Assembly: GCA_934526015.1 (NCBI GenBank)
Contig: CAKSZY010000013.1
Span: 4,642 to 68,641, forward strand
Length of the DNA stretch: 64,000 nt
Source of the DNA: an uncultured Dokdonella sp.
Lineage (GTDB): Bacteria; Pseudomonadota; Gammaproteobacteria; Xanthomonadales; Rhodanobacteraceae
Reading direction: 5' to 3'
Part shown: one piece after another, positions 18,348 to 26,442 of the stretch
Layout of the letters: each line of letters begins with the position of its first letter
How positions within the stretch are numbered: the stretch's first letter is position 1
Notes under the pieces: generated by a model
Database searches by the model: none
Seen by the model: only the letters and a program-made list of their open reading frames with translations
Told to the model about the DNA's origin: nothing
Translations under genes and position numbers: made by a program

Positions 18348-18901
18348 GCGGCGGCGCCGATGGCGGCGTGCAGGAACAGGCGCGCCTTCTGCCAGTCGCG
18401 CACGACGCTGCGCGAGGTGATGCCGAGCACGGCGCCGGTCTCCTCGACCGAGAGGCCGGCGAAGAAGCGCAGTTCGACCACCCGCACCAGGCGCGCATCG
18501 ACTTCGGCGAGCTGGCCGAGCGCGGCATCCAGCGCGAGCATTTCGCCGGCGATCGCCTCGACCGGAATCGCATCCGATTCGCGGTCGAGCGAGAGCTTGG
18601 TGCCGCCGCGCTTGATCGCGCCGCGCCGGCGCGCGTGATCGACGAGGATGTGGCGCATCGCCACGGCCGCGTAGCCGAGGAAATGCGCGCGGTCGGCCCA
18701 GCCATGCGCGGCATTCTGGGCGAGGTTGATCCAGGCTTCGTGGACCAGCGCGGTGGTGTCGAGCGTGTGCACGCCCTCGCCGGCAAGCTGGCGGTGGGCC
18801 ATGCGGCGCAGGCGCTCGTAGACCTCGGGCATGAGGCGCTCGACGTCGGGTGGGTCATCCCCCGCGGGAACCGGCGGTGCGAGCGGCTCGTCGCTGTTCA
18901 T
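18344..18901 (-). CDS. ECF-type RNA polymerase sigma factor linked to the kinase
   Basis: A 185-residue sigma factor with region 2 (DTTALVHEAWINLAQN...FLGYAAVAMRHILVDHARRRGAIKRGG) and region 4 (LVRVVELRFFAGLSVEETGAVLGITSRSVVRDWQKARLFL). It fits the group of ECF-like factors encoded directly upstream of TPR-containing Ser/Thr kinases. No anti-sigma gene is next to it; regulation through the kinase is known for related groups and is inferred here. The start is the ATG of MNSDEPLAPP. It diverges from fadE, with 202 bases between the starts. Confidence 0.92.
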   Translation of the reverse strand: MNSDEPLAPPVPAGDDPPDVERLMPEVYERLRRMAHRQLAGEGVHTLDTTALVHEAWINLAQNAAHGWADRAHFLGYAAVAMRHILVDHARRRGAIKRGGTKLSLDRESDAIPVEAIAGEMLALDAALGQLAEVDARLVRVVELRFFAGLSVEETGAVLGITSRSVVRDWQKARLFLHAAIGAAA

Positions 18902-19103
18902 GCCCGCATGGTAGCCGGGCGCGGCGATGCTGCGAACGGGACTGGTCGGCGGCGGCATTGTGACCGGCTGCACGGATCGGCAAGCGCGCGCCCTGCTGCG
19001 CCTGCACGTGCATCTGCGTGCACATGCGTTTCCAATGGGCACGGCCGGCTTTGCGGCCGATCCGCGGAATCCGCCTCCGGTCCGCACCGAATGGAGCCGT
19101 GCC

Positions 19104-21518
19104 ATGCTCGTCGCCTGCATCCTCGCGCTCGTCGTCTTTCTCGTGCTGGCCTTCCGCGGTCTTGGTTTTCTCGCCTGGCTGGCCGCGGCCGGCGTCGTCC
19201 TCGTCGGCTGGCGCCTGACCGGCATCGCCTCGCCGCTGGTGTTCCAGGCGACGGTCGTCGTGCTGGTCACGGCCGCCGTGCTCGGTGGCGTGCCGGCGCT
19301 GCGCCGCCATCTGGTCACGCGCTTCCTGATGCCGCGCTTCGCCCGCGTGCTGCCGCGCCTCGGCGACACCGAGCGCATCGCCCTGGAGGCCGGCTCGGTG
19401 TGGTGGGATGCCGATCTTTTTTCCGGCATGCCGGACTGGCAGAAGCTGCTCGACTTCCAGCCGCAGCCGCTGAGCGACGAGGAGCGTGCCTTCCTCGATG
19501 GGCCGGTCAACGATTTCTGCGCGCGTCTCGACGACTGGGAGGTCTACCAGCAGCGCGACCTGCCGGCGGAGATCTGGGCGATGATCCGCGAGTACCGCCT
19601 GTTCGGCCTGATCATCCCGAAGGAATTCGGCGGCCACGGCTTCTCGGCGATCGCGCAGTCGCGCATCGTCACGCGCATCTCCAGCCGTTCGGTGACGGCG
19701 GCGGTGACGGTGATGGTGCCGAACTCGCTCGGCCCCGGCGAACTCCTCATGCACTACGGCACCGAAGCGCAGAAACAGAAATACCTGCGCCGGCTCGCCG
19801 AGGGCGTGGAGATTCCCTGCTTCGCGCTGACCGGCCCCGAGGCCGGATCCGATGCCGCGGCAACGCAGTCCGAGGGCATCGTCGAGAAGCGCATCGTCGA
19901 TGGCGTCGAGGTGCTCGGCGTGCGTTTCAACTGGATGAAGCGCTACATCACCCTGGCGCCGGTGGCGACCCTGATCGGCCTCGCCTTCCGCCTCAAGGAT
20001 CCCGACCACCTGATCGGCGAAGTGGTCGATCGCGGCATCACCTGCGCGCTGATCCCGCGCAATACGCCCGGCGTCGAGATCGGCCAGCGCCACGATCCGA
20101 TGGGCGTGCCGTTCCACAACGGACCGATCGTCGGCCGCGACGTGTGGGTGCCGTTCGACGCCGTCATCGGCGAACACGCCGGGGTCGGCAATGGCTGGCG
20201 CATGCTGATGGAATGCCTCGCCGCCGGCCGCTCGATCTCGCTGCCGGCGCTCAGCATCGGTGCCGCGCAGATGGCCACGCGCATCTGCGGCGCCTATGCC
20301 ACCGTGCGCGAGCAGTTCGACACGCCGATCGGCCGCTTCGAGGGCATCGAGGAACCGCTCGCGCGCATCGCCGGCCTGACCTACCTGATGACGGCGACGC
20401 GCACGCTGACCTGCGGCGCACTCGATGCCGGCGAGAAGCCGGCCGTGCTCGGCTCGATCGCCAAGGCCTACCTCACCGAAGGCATGCGCACGGTGGTCAG
20501 CGATGCCATGGATATCCGCGCCGGCAGCGCGATCCAGCGCGGCCCGCGCAACACGCTGTCGCGCGCGTGGGCGGCGGTGCCGATCGGCATCACCGTCGAA
20601 GGCGCCAACATCCTCACCCGCTCGATGATCATCTACGGCCAGGGCGCGATCCGCTGCCATCCGTTCGTCGAGAAGGAAATCAATGCGGTCGCCGCGAACG
20701 ACCTCGCCGCGTTCGACCGCGCGCTGTTCGGCCACATCAACCTGGTGGTCACCCGTTCGGTGCGCGCGCTGCTGCTCGCCCTCACCGGCTCGCGCATCAC
20801 CGCGCCGCCGGACGCGCTCGACACCGCACGCTGGTACCAGCACCTGTCGCGCCTGTCGGCGGCATTCACGATCCTCTCCGACACCGCGATGGGCACGCTC
20901 GGCGGCTCGCTGAAGCGCCGCGAAAAACTTTCCGGACGTCTCGCCGATGCGCTGGCCTACCTCTACCTCGCTTCGGCCGCGCTCAAGCGCTACCACGACG
21001 AGGCCAAGACCACCGCCAATCTCGCCCTCGTGCGCTGGTCGGTCGAGACCTGCCTGCATCGCGTGCAGGAAGCCATGCTCGGCGTGCTGGAAAACCTGCC
21101 GCTGCGCCCGGCCGCGTGGCTGCTGCGCGTGCTGATCTTCCCGCTCGGTGCGCGTTTCCGGCCACCCTCGGACGAGATCGGCCGACGCGTCGCCCGCGAC
21201 ATCCTCGAGGACCGCGAGGCACGCCGCACGCTGACCTGCGACGTGTTCGTGCCGCCGCCCGACGAGCCCGGCCTCGGCACGCTCGAAGCCGCCCTCGACA
21301 TGGCCGTGGAGGCCTTGCCGATCGAGACCAAGCTGCGCGACGCCGTGCGCGCCGGCACGATCGACCGCGCGCCGGGCCACATGCTCGACGAACTCGGCCT
21401 CGAGGCCGGCGTCATCACCCAGGCGGAATACGACCGCCTCAACGAGGCCCGCGACGCGCGCGACGAGGTCATCCAGGTCGATGCCTTCGATGCGGAAACC
21501 TACAAGACCCTGCATTGA
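19104..21518 (+). CDS. fadE: Acyl-CoA dehydrogenase FadE
   Basis: Catalyses the first oxidation step of fatty acid beta-oxidation. It has 804 residues, close to the 814 of E. coli FadE, with the characteristic N-terminal pair of membrane helices (residues 1-65) before the dehydrogenase domain. FAD and substrate region motifs include CFALTGPEAGSDAAATQSEG, GITVEGANILTRSMIIYGQGAIRCHP and GTLGGSLKRREKLSGRLADALAYLYLA. The ATG at 19104 is chosen because GGAG precedes it and the hydrophobic N-terminus starts there. It diverges from the sigma factor gene. Confidence 0.95.
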   Translation: MLVACILALVVFLVLAFRGLGFLAWLAAAGVVLVGWRLTGIASPLVFQATVVVLVTAAVLGGVPALRRHLVTRFLMPRFARVLPRLGDTERIALEAGSVWWDADLFSGMPDWQKLLDFQPQPLSDEERAFLDGPVNDFCARLDDWEVYQQRDLPAEIWAMIREYRLFGLIIPKEFGGHGFSAIAQSRIVTRISSRSVTAAVTVMVPNSLGPGELLMHYGTEAQKQKYLRRLAEGVEIPCFALTGPEAGSDAAATQSEGIVEKRIVDGVEVLGVRFNWMKRYITLAPVATLIGLAFRLKDPDHLIGEVVDRGITCALIPRNTPGVEIGQRHDPMGVPFHNGPIVGRDVWVPFDAVIGEHAGVGNGWRMLMECLAAGRSISLPALSIGAAQMATRICGAYATVREQFDTPIGRFEGIEEPLARIAGLTYLMTATRTLTCGALDAGEKPAVLGSIAKAYLTEGMRTVVSDAMDIRAGSAIQRGPRNTLSRAWAAVPIGITVEGANILTRSMIIYGQGAIRCHPFVEKEINAVAANDLAAFDRALFGHINLVVTRSVRALLLALTGSRITAPPDALDTARWYQHLSRLSAAFTILSDTAMGTLGGSLKRREKLSGRLADALAYLYLASAALKRYHDEAKTTANLALVRWSVETCLHRVQEAMLGVLENLPLRPAAWLLRVLIFPLGARFRPPSDEIGRRVARDILEDREARRTLTCDVFVPPPDEPGLGTLEAALDMAVEALPIETKLRDAVRAGTIDRAPGHMLDELGLEAGVITQAEYDRLNEARDARDEVIQVDAFDAETYKTLH

Positions 21519-21580
21519 TGACGGCGACCCGGCACTTCGATGCCGTCTCCGCGTTCGCCGTCTTGCACCGCCGGAAGCGC

Positions 21581-21596
21581 CGGCTTCGCGAAGCCG
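21581..21596. other. Perfect 16-bp palindrome after fadE
   Basis: CGGCTTCGCGAAGCCG is a perfect palindrome 62 bases after fadE. It has no T-run on either side. It could be a REP-like stem or a weak transcript end for fadE. The remaining 236-base gap up to the lipoprotein gene shows no other gene. Confidence 0.5.
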
Positions 21597-21754
21597 CATC
21601 CCCGGGTCCGCTGCGCGCCGGACCGACCGCCGGCTGAACACGCCCCACGCGGATCACAACGCGTTCATGCAGCGGGGCCTTCAATGCGCGCCGTGGTGCA
21701 CCTGCACGGCGTCGCGGTGCAGGGCAGGCACCATGCCCTACAGGAGATCCCGTC

Positions 21755-22288
21755 ATGAAGAACACCATGCTGGCAGCCGCGATCGCGGCGATGCTCGGAC
21801 TGGTCGGCTGCAATCACCAGGACTCGGCGGCGGAAACGCAACGCAAGATCGAGGAAACGCGGCAGCAGGCCGCCGAGGACGTCGCCAAGGCCCAGGCCGA
21901 CGCAACACGCAGGGCCGACGAGGCGCAGCGCGAACTGGATGCCGCGCGTGCGCAGGCGCGATCCGAAGCGGCGGCGGCCGATGCGAAGGCGAACGAGGCC
22001 ATCAACGACGCCACCGGCAAGGCGATGGACCAGGCCCGCGAGGCCGGTCGCGACGTCGCCGAGGTGGAGGCCGACACGATCGAGGCACAGGCGAAGGCCA
22101 CCCACGACCTCACCATCGCCCGCGCCGAGGCCGATCTCAAGATCGCCAAGGAGCGTTGCGATGCCTTGCCGTCGGGACAGTCCGGTCCGTGCAAGGATCA
22201 GGCGGAGGCGGCGTACGACGCGGCGAAGGCACAGGCGCAGCGCGCGCTCGATGACGCCCGCACGGCGGCGAAAGACGCCCGTCGCTGA
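21755..22288 (+). CDS. Coiled-coil lipoprotein
   Basis: A 177-residue lipoprotein. The signal peptide ends in the lipobox LVGC, with the lipidated cysteine at residue 19. The rest is a long Ala/Glu/Lys/Arg-rich heptad pattern with no prolines until near residue 147, a continuous coiled coil. Two more cysteines (KERCDALPSGQSGPC) may form a small disulfide loop. AGGAG precedes the ATG by nine bases. It is followed by a strong terminator, so it is its own transcription unit end. No function can be assigned; Lpp-like periplasmic spacing is one idea. Confidence 0.8.
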   Translation: MKNTMLAAAIAAMLGLVGCNHQDSAAETQRKIEETRQQAAEDVAKAQADATRRADEAQRELDAARAQARSEAAAADAKANEAINDATGKAMDQAREAGRDVAEVEADTIEAQAKATHDLTIARAEADLKIAKERCDALPSGQSGPCKDQAEAAYDAAKAQAQRALDDARTAAKDARR

Positions 22289-22294
22289 GTGTAC

Positions 22295-22326
22295 GGAAAG
22301 GACGGCCGCGGCCGTCCTTTCCTTTT
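22295..22326 (+). terminator. Strong intrinsic terminator after the lipoprotein gene
   Basis: A perfect palindrome with 14-bp arms (22295-22322, GGAAAGGACGGCCG and its complement) is followed by TTTT. It begins seven bases after the lipoprotein stop codon. Confidence 0.85.
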
Positions 22327-22343
22327 CCCCCGGCCTGCGTAGC

Positions 22344-22994
22344 ATGGCGCCCATGCAACGATGCCTGCTCCTCGTCATCCTCGCCGGCGTGGCGCCGTCG
22401 GCGGCGGCCGTGGAAATCGTCCGCTGCACGAGCGCGGACGGCGAGGTGCGTTACCAGGATCGGCCGTGCGCGGCCGGCGAAGCGGTGAAGACGATCCGGC
22501 TCGACGACGACCCGCCGTCTCCCGCTGCCGCCGCAGTCGAAGCGCAAGCGGCGGCTACTCCGGCGCTCGATGCCGCACCGGCGGCGCTCGGGCCGGCGCG
22601 GTCGGCGATGCCGCCGGCATGGCTGTGCCGGCGTGACGACGGGTCGCGTTACCTCAGCGAAACCGGTACCGGCGAACGTCGCGCCGTGCCGCTGGCCATG
22701 CTCGGCGTGCCATCCCGTGGCCTCGCCGATGCCTACGGTCCCGGCGGCGCCGGTGTGTCGGCACCGGGCCTGGCGCGGCCCGGCATCGACCGCTCGCCCG
22801 CAGCGCAACTCGGCGCGGCCCATGTGTGGGTCGAAGATCCGTGCGCGCCGGCCAGTGGTGCCGACGTCTGCCGCTTCCTCGAAGACGGGATCGTCGCCGC
22901 GGAGAAGCGCCTGCGCTACGCCTTCAGCGATACCGCGGCGCAGGTGCGTGACGACATCGCCAGCCTGCGCGAACGCGCCGCGCCCTGTCGTTGA
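22344..22994 (+). CDS. DUF4124-like exported protein
   Basis: A 216-residue exported protein with a signal peptide ending near SAAAVE, then the pattern IVRCTSADGEVRYQDRPC that marks DUF4124-type domains (a short beta domain with a conserved cysteine pair). A low-complexity Pro/Ala linker follows, then a C-terminal part with a second small domain (WLCRRDDGSRYLSETG) and four further cysteines, probably in disulfides. The ATG at 22353 is an equally likely start. The function is unknown. Confidence 0.7.
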   Translation: MAPMQRCLLLVILAGVAPSAAAVEIVRCTSADGEVRYQDRPCAAGEAVKTIRLDDDPPSPAAAAVEAQAAATPALDAAPAALGPARSAMPPAWLCRRDDGSRYLSETGTGERRAVPLAMLGVPSRGLADAYGPGGAGVSAPGLARPGIDRSPAAQLGAAHVWVEDPCAPASGADVCRFLEDGIVAAEKRLRYAFSDTAAQVRDDIASLRERAAPCR

Positions 22995-23001
22995 ACAGGG
23001 T

Positions 23002-23499
23002 TCACTGCAGGCGGAATGTCGACACCGGCGCATGCCGGCGCTCGTGGTCGAGCAGGAAGCGCTTCGCTTCGAGACCGCCGCCATAGCCGGTCAGCGACCC
23101 GTTGGCACCGATCACGCGGTGACACGGCACGATGATCGACAGCGGATTGGCGCCGTTGGCGAGGCCGACCGCGCGCGATGCGGTCGGCTGGCCGATGCGC
23201 CGCGCGAGTTCGGCGTAGCTGATCGTTTCGCCATACGGGATCGACGTCAACGCTTCCCACACGCGCAACTGGAACGGCGTGCCGCGCGGCGCGAGCGGCA
23301 GGTCGAATTGCCTCAGCGTGCCGGCGAACCATGCGTCGAACTGGCGCCGGGCTTCGTCGAAACGGCGTGCGTCGCGCTGCCAGTGCGACGGGATCGCGAA
23401 TGGATGACGCGATTCGGGCAGGCCGATGAAATGCAGCGCGTTGCCGTCCCCGGCGAGCAGGATGCGGCCGATCGGGCTTTCGATGTGGTCGTGGAGCAT
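23002..23499 (-). CDS. ogt: Methylated-DNA-protein cysteine methyltransferase (Ogt)
   Basis: Removes alkyl groups from O6-alkylguanine by transfer to its own cysteine. It has 165 residues; the acceptor is C126 in IIVPCHRVIG, with the helix-turn-helix residues RAVG upstream and the usual SIPYGETISYAELA segment. It starts 16 bases after the stop of the Ada-AlkA fusion gene, so the two form a repair operon. Confidence 0.95.
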   Translation of the reverse strand: MLHDHIESPIGRILLAGDGNALHFIGLPESRHPFAIPSHWQRDARRFDEARRQFDAWFAGTLRQFDLPLAPRGTPFQLRVWEALTSIPYGETISYAELARRIGQPTASRAVGLANGANPLSIIVPCHRVIGANGSLTGYGGGLEAKRFLLDHERRHAPVSTFRLQ

Positions 23500-23515
23500 G
23501 GTCGGTTCCTCGCGA

Positions 23516-25009
23516 TCAGGGGGCGCTGCGCCAGAGCAGCATGACGGCATAGGCGCGCCACGGTCGCCATGCTTCGGCACGCGCTTCCATCGCGCGTTCG
23601 CCGAGCGGCGTGCCGTCGCCGGCCAGCTTGCGCAACACCAGGTCGCCGGCGGGAAACGCGTCGGGTTGCGACAGCGCGCGCATGGCGATGTAGTGCGCGG
23701 TCCAGGCGCCGATGCCGGGCAAGGCAGCGAGGCGGGTGACGAAATCGGCCAGCGTCTGTTCGGCACCGAAGCCGATGTGACCGTCCGCGGTCGCGCGGGC
23801 GATCGCGCGGATCGCCGCGGCGCGTGCGCGCGGCAGGCCGATCGCCTCGATGCCGGCATCGGCAAGCGTGGCTGCCGTGGGGAACAGCGCGCCGAGTCCA
23901 AGCGCCGCCGATTCCGCGTGCACGGTGCCGAAGCGCTCGACCAGGCGCGCGGCCAGCGTGCGCGCAGCGGCCACGCTGACCTGCTGGCCGAGCACGGCGC
24001 GCACGGCGAGTTCGAAGCCCTCCCAGGCACCCGGCAGGCGCTGGCCGGGCCAGCGTTTCACCAGCGGGCGCAACCAGGCGTCGCGACGCAGCGCGGCGCC
24101 GATCGCACGCGGATCGGCATCGACATCGAACATGCGGCGCACGCGTGCGACCAGCGGGCCGAGCGCCGGCGCGGAGACGCCGGTCACGCGCAGGCGCAAG
24201 GCGTCCCGCTTCGCTGCCGCGTCGACTTCGAGCAGCGCAGCCTTGCCGTCGACGACGATGCTGCGCCGGTAGCAGCCGGCATCGACCGCCTCGACGCCGG
24301 CGATCGTGCGGCGCGCGTAAAACGAAAGCAGGGCGGCAAAGTCATACGGCGGGCGATACGGCAGGATCAGTTCGATGGCGTTCGCGTGCACGGCCTGCGG
24401 ACGCCCGCCTGCCGCAGCCTGTGCATCGCGCAGGCGCGCACGCCGCAGTTCGCGCGGCGGCTTGCCGTGCGCGTCGAGGAAGGCCGCATTGAATCGCCGC
24501 AGGCTGGCGTATCCGGCGGCACCGGCGACCGCGGTCACCGGCATCGTCGTCTCGACTAGCAACTGGCGGGCGAACAGCAGGCGGCGGGTGGCCGCGACAT
24601 CCTGCGGGCTGGCGCCGAGTTCCGCATCGAACAGCCGACGCAGGTGCCGCTCGCCGACGCCGATGCGGGCGGCCAGTGCGGCGAGCGGTGCGCGGTCGAG
24701 CGCGCCGTCCTCGATCAGGCGCAGGGCGGCACGCACGAGTTCGCTGCGCGCGCGATGCAGCGGCGAACCCGGTGCCGCTTCCGGCCGGCAGCGCAGGCAG
24801 GGACGGTAGCCGGCGGCGGCGGCCGCGGCCGCGCTCGCGTAATAGCGGACGTTGCGTGCGTGCGGCGTCGGCGCCGGGCAGACCGGCCGGCAATAGATGC
24901 CGGTCGTCTTCACCGCGGTGAAGAACAGGCCGTCGAAGCGGGCATCACGGGTCAGCCGCGCCTGCTCGCAGACGCGCTCGCTGAACGGCAGGGGGGCGAT
25001 GGAATCCAT
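23516..25009 (-). CDS. Ada-type regulator fused to AlkA DNA glycosylase
   Basis: A 497-residue fusion. Residues 1-80 are the Ada zinc domain with the four cysteines C40, C44, C71 and C74 (YCRPVCPA and RPCLRCRP); in Ada the first is the phosphotriester methyl acceptor. Residues about 85-185 are an AraC-type DNA-binding domain (GVGERHLRRLF). From about 205 on is AlkA, with the helix-hairpin-helix LPGIGAWTAHYIAMRAL and the catalytic aspartate in FPAGDLVLRK. It lacks the O6-methylguanine domain of E. coli Ada; that activity is supplied by ogt just downstream. It probably senses methylation damage and activates its own operon. The start chosen is the ATG of MDSIAPLPFSER. Confidence 0.93.
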   Translation of the reverse strand: MDSIAPLPFSERVCEQARLTRDARFDGLFFTAVKTTGIYCRPVCPAPTPHARNVRYYASAAAAAAAGYRPCLRCRPEAAPGSPLHRARSELVRAALRLIEDGALDRAPLAALAARIGVGERHLRRLFDAELGASPQDVAATRRLLFARQLLVETTMPVTAVAGAAGYASLRRFNAAFLDAHGKPPRELRRARLRDAQAAAGGRPQAVHANAIELILPYRPPYDFAALLSFYARRTIAGVEAVDAGCYRRSIVVDGKAALLEVDAAAKRDALRLRVTGVSAPALGPLVARVRRMFDVDADPRAIGAALRRDAWLRPLVKRWPGQRLPGAWEGFELAVRAVLGQQVSVAAARTLAARLVERFGTVHAESAALGLGALFPTAATLADAGIEAIGLPRARAAAIRAIARATADGHIGFGAEQTLADFVTRLAALPGIGAWTAHYIAMRALSQPDAFPAGDLVLRKLAGDGTPLGERAMEARAEAWRPWRAYAVMLLWRSAP

Positions 25010-25104
25010 GGGCGCCAATCTAGCAGCCGGCGGCGGCCCAGACTCGCCGTTTCCGGACATTTATGCCGGGCTTCGTCCGCTGAAGGAGCGAAAGACCCAA
25101 GACC

Positions 25105-25302
25105 GGAACACGAAGGACACGAAGGAACAGCTTTTCAGCAATCGGCATCTCCTCCGTGTGCTCCGTGTGCTCCGTGTTTCAATCTTTCGCTTTCGATGGA
25201 AGTCGAGGCAGAAGCCTGAAACACGGAGCACACGGAGCACACGGAGAAAGCGTTTTGACGATTTGCGCTTTTTCTTCGTGTCCTTCGTGTCCTTCGTGTT
25301 CC
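25105..25302. repeat. Nested double inverted repeat element, copy 1
   Basis: A 198-base non-coding element. The outer arms (25105-25126 and 25281-25302) are perfect 22-base inverted copies built from CACGAAGGA units. The inner arms (25152-25180 and 25218-25246) are perfect 29-base inverted copies built from CTCCGTGTG units. The central loop is 37 bases. It lies between the divergent starts/ends of the repair operon and the SDR gene, filling that gap of about 318 bases. A related copy is at 50544-50712 and a fragment at 34841-34860. Confidence 0.9.
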
Positions 25303-25327
25303 AGTCGTTCCGCTTCAAGGCCCGGCA

Positions 25328-26104
25328 TCAGAATCCGTAGCGCAGGAAGCCGCCATCGATGGCGATGCATTCGCCGGTGATGTAGGACGCCGCCGGCAGG
25401 CACAGGAACGCGATCGCGGCGGCGGCTTCCTCGGGCTCGCCGATGCGGCCCATCGGCGTTCGCGCAAGCACTTCCTCGAGGTAATCGTCGTCGGCGAGCG
25501 CGTCCTCGGTGCGCCGCGTGCGGATGTACCACGGCGCAATCGCATTGACGCGGATGCCGTCGCCGGCCCATTCGCAGGCGAGGTTGCGGGTGAGCTGGTG
25601 CAGCGCGGCCTTGGTCATGCCGTACGGCGCGCCGGTGCGCACGTGGATCAGGCCCGACACCGAGCCGACGTTGACGATCGCGGCGTTGCCATGTTCGGCC
25701 AGGTGCGGATGCGCGAGCCGGCACATCTCGAATGCGGCGAGCAGGTTCGTGCCGAGCAGCGCACGCACCTCGTCGACCGTGTAGTCGAGTGCCGGCCGGG
25801 TCACGTTGTCGCCGACGTTGTTGACCAGCAGCGAGGGGCCGGCATCGAGGTCGGCGACCCAGTCGAACACTTCGAGGCGCTGCTCGGGGTCGCCGACATC
25901 GGCGGCAAAGCCGCGCAGCACGCGTGCGGGAAATTCGTCGGCGAGTTCGCCCAGCGTCTGCTCGAGATGGGCTTCGTCGCGCGCGACGAGCAGCACGTCG
26001 GCGCCGAGTCCGGCCAGTTCGCGCACGGTCGCCAGGCCGATGCCGCGGCTGGCGCCGGTGACGAGCGCGGTCTGTCCGTCGAGTCGCCAGCGCGATGCCT
26101 GCAT
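25328..26104 (-). CDS. Short-chain dehydrogenase/reductase (tropinone reductase-like)
   Basis: A 258-residue NAD(P)-dependent SDR. The cofactor motif TGASRGIG is near the N-terminus, NNVG is the structural motif, and the catalytic serine and YxxxK are in NVGSVSG and APYGMTKAAL. The end reads TGECIAIDGGF, as in classical SDRs. GGAGG nine bases upstream supports the ATG at 26104 over the in-frame ATG at 26119. The substrate is unknown; sequence style is close to the tropinone reductase-like group. Confidence 0.88.
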   Translation of the reverse strand: MQASRWRLDGQTALVTGASRGIGLATVRELAGLGADVLLVARDEAHLEQTLGELADEFPARVLRGFAADVGDPEQRLEVFDWVADLDAGPSLLVNNVGDNVTRPALDYTVDEVRALLGTNLLAAFEMCRLAHPHLAEHGNAAIVNVGSVSGLIHVRTGAPYGMTKAALHQLTRNLACEWAGDGIRVNAIAPWYIRTRRTEDALADDDYLEEVLARTPMGRIGEPEEAAAAIAFLCLPAASYITGECIAIDGGFLRYGF

Positions 26105-26192
26105 CGCCGTGTCCTCCATCGCCTTGCCGGGGGCCGCGCCGGCGCGCAGACTCGCGCATGCGGCCGTCGCCGCCGCCAGCGGGGTGCTCCGA

Positions 26193-26408
26193 ATGGTACG
26201 TCAAACCTCCGTCGTCGCCGTCGTCCTGCTGGCATTGCTCGGCGGCTGCGGCGAACGCACGGCCGTGCCGGAGCCGGCGCCGGCCGAGCGCCAGCCGACC
26301 GTGTTCGACGATCAGCTCAAGGCCCTCGACAAGGCGAAAGCCGTGCAGCAGGAACTCGACGAGGCCGCACGCCGGCGCGACGAAGCGGCCGACGCGCAGG
26401 AACCGTGA
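26193..26408 (+). CDS. Small lipoprotein
   Basis: A 71-residue lipoprotein with a short hydrophobic signal and the lipobox LLGGC (cysteine at residue 19), then a charged helical tail (FDDQLKALDKAKAVQQELDEAARRRDEA). It is divergent from the SDR gene and convergent with sppA. An in-frame GTG at 26184 is an alternative start. It has no known function, but the lipobox plus coiled-coil tail resemble other small Lysobacterales lipoproteins. Confidence 0.65.
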   Translation: MVRQTSVVAVVLLALLGGCGERTAVPEPAPAERQPTVFDDQLKALDKAKAVQQELDEAARRRDEAADAQEP

Positions 26409-26442
26409 AGCGCCGCGCCGGCGCGACGCGGCCAGGCGCCGC

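Noticed and set aside
15558..18638. 1026-codon + strand open frame over the kinase
   Set aside because: Antisense shadow of the kinase and sigma genes, which carry all catalytic motifs.
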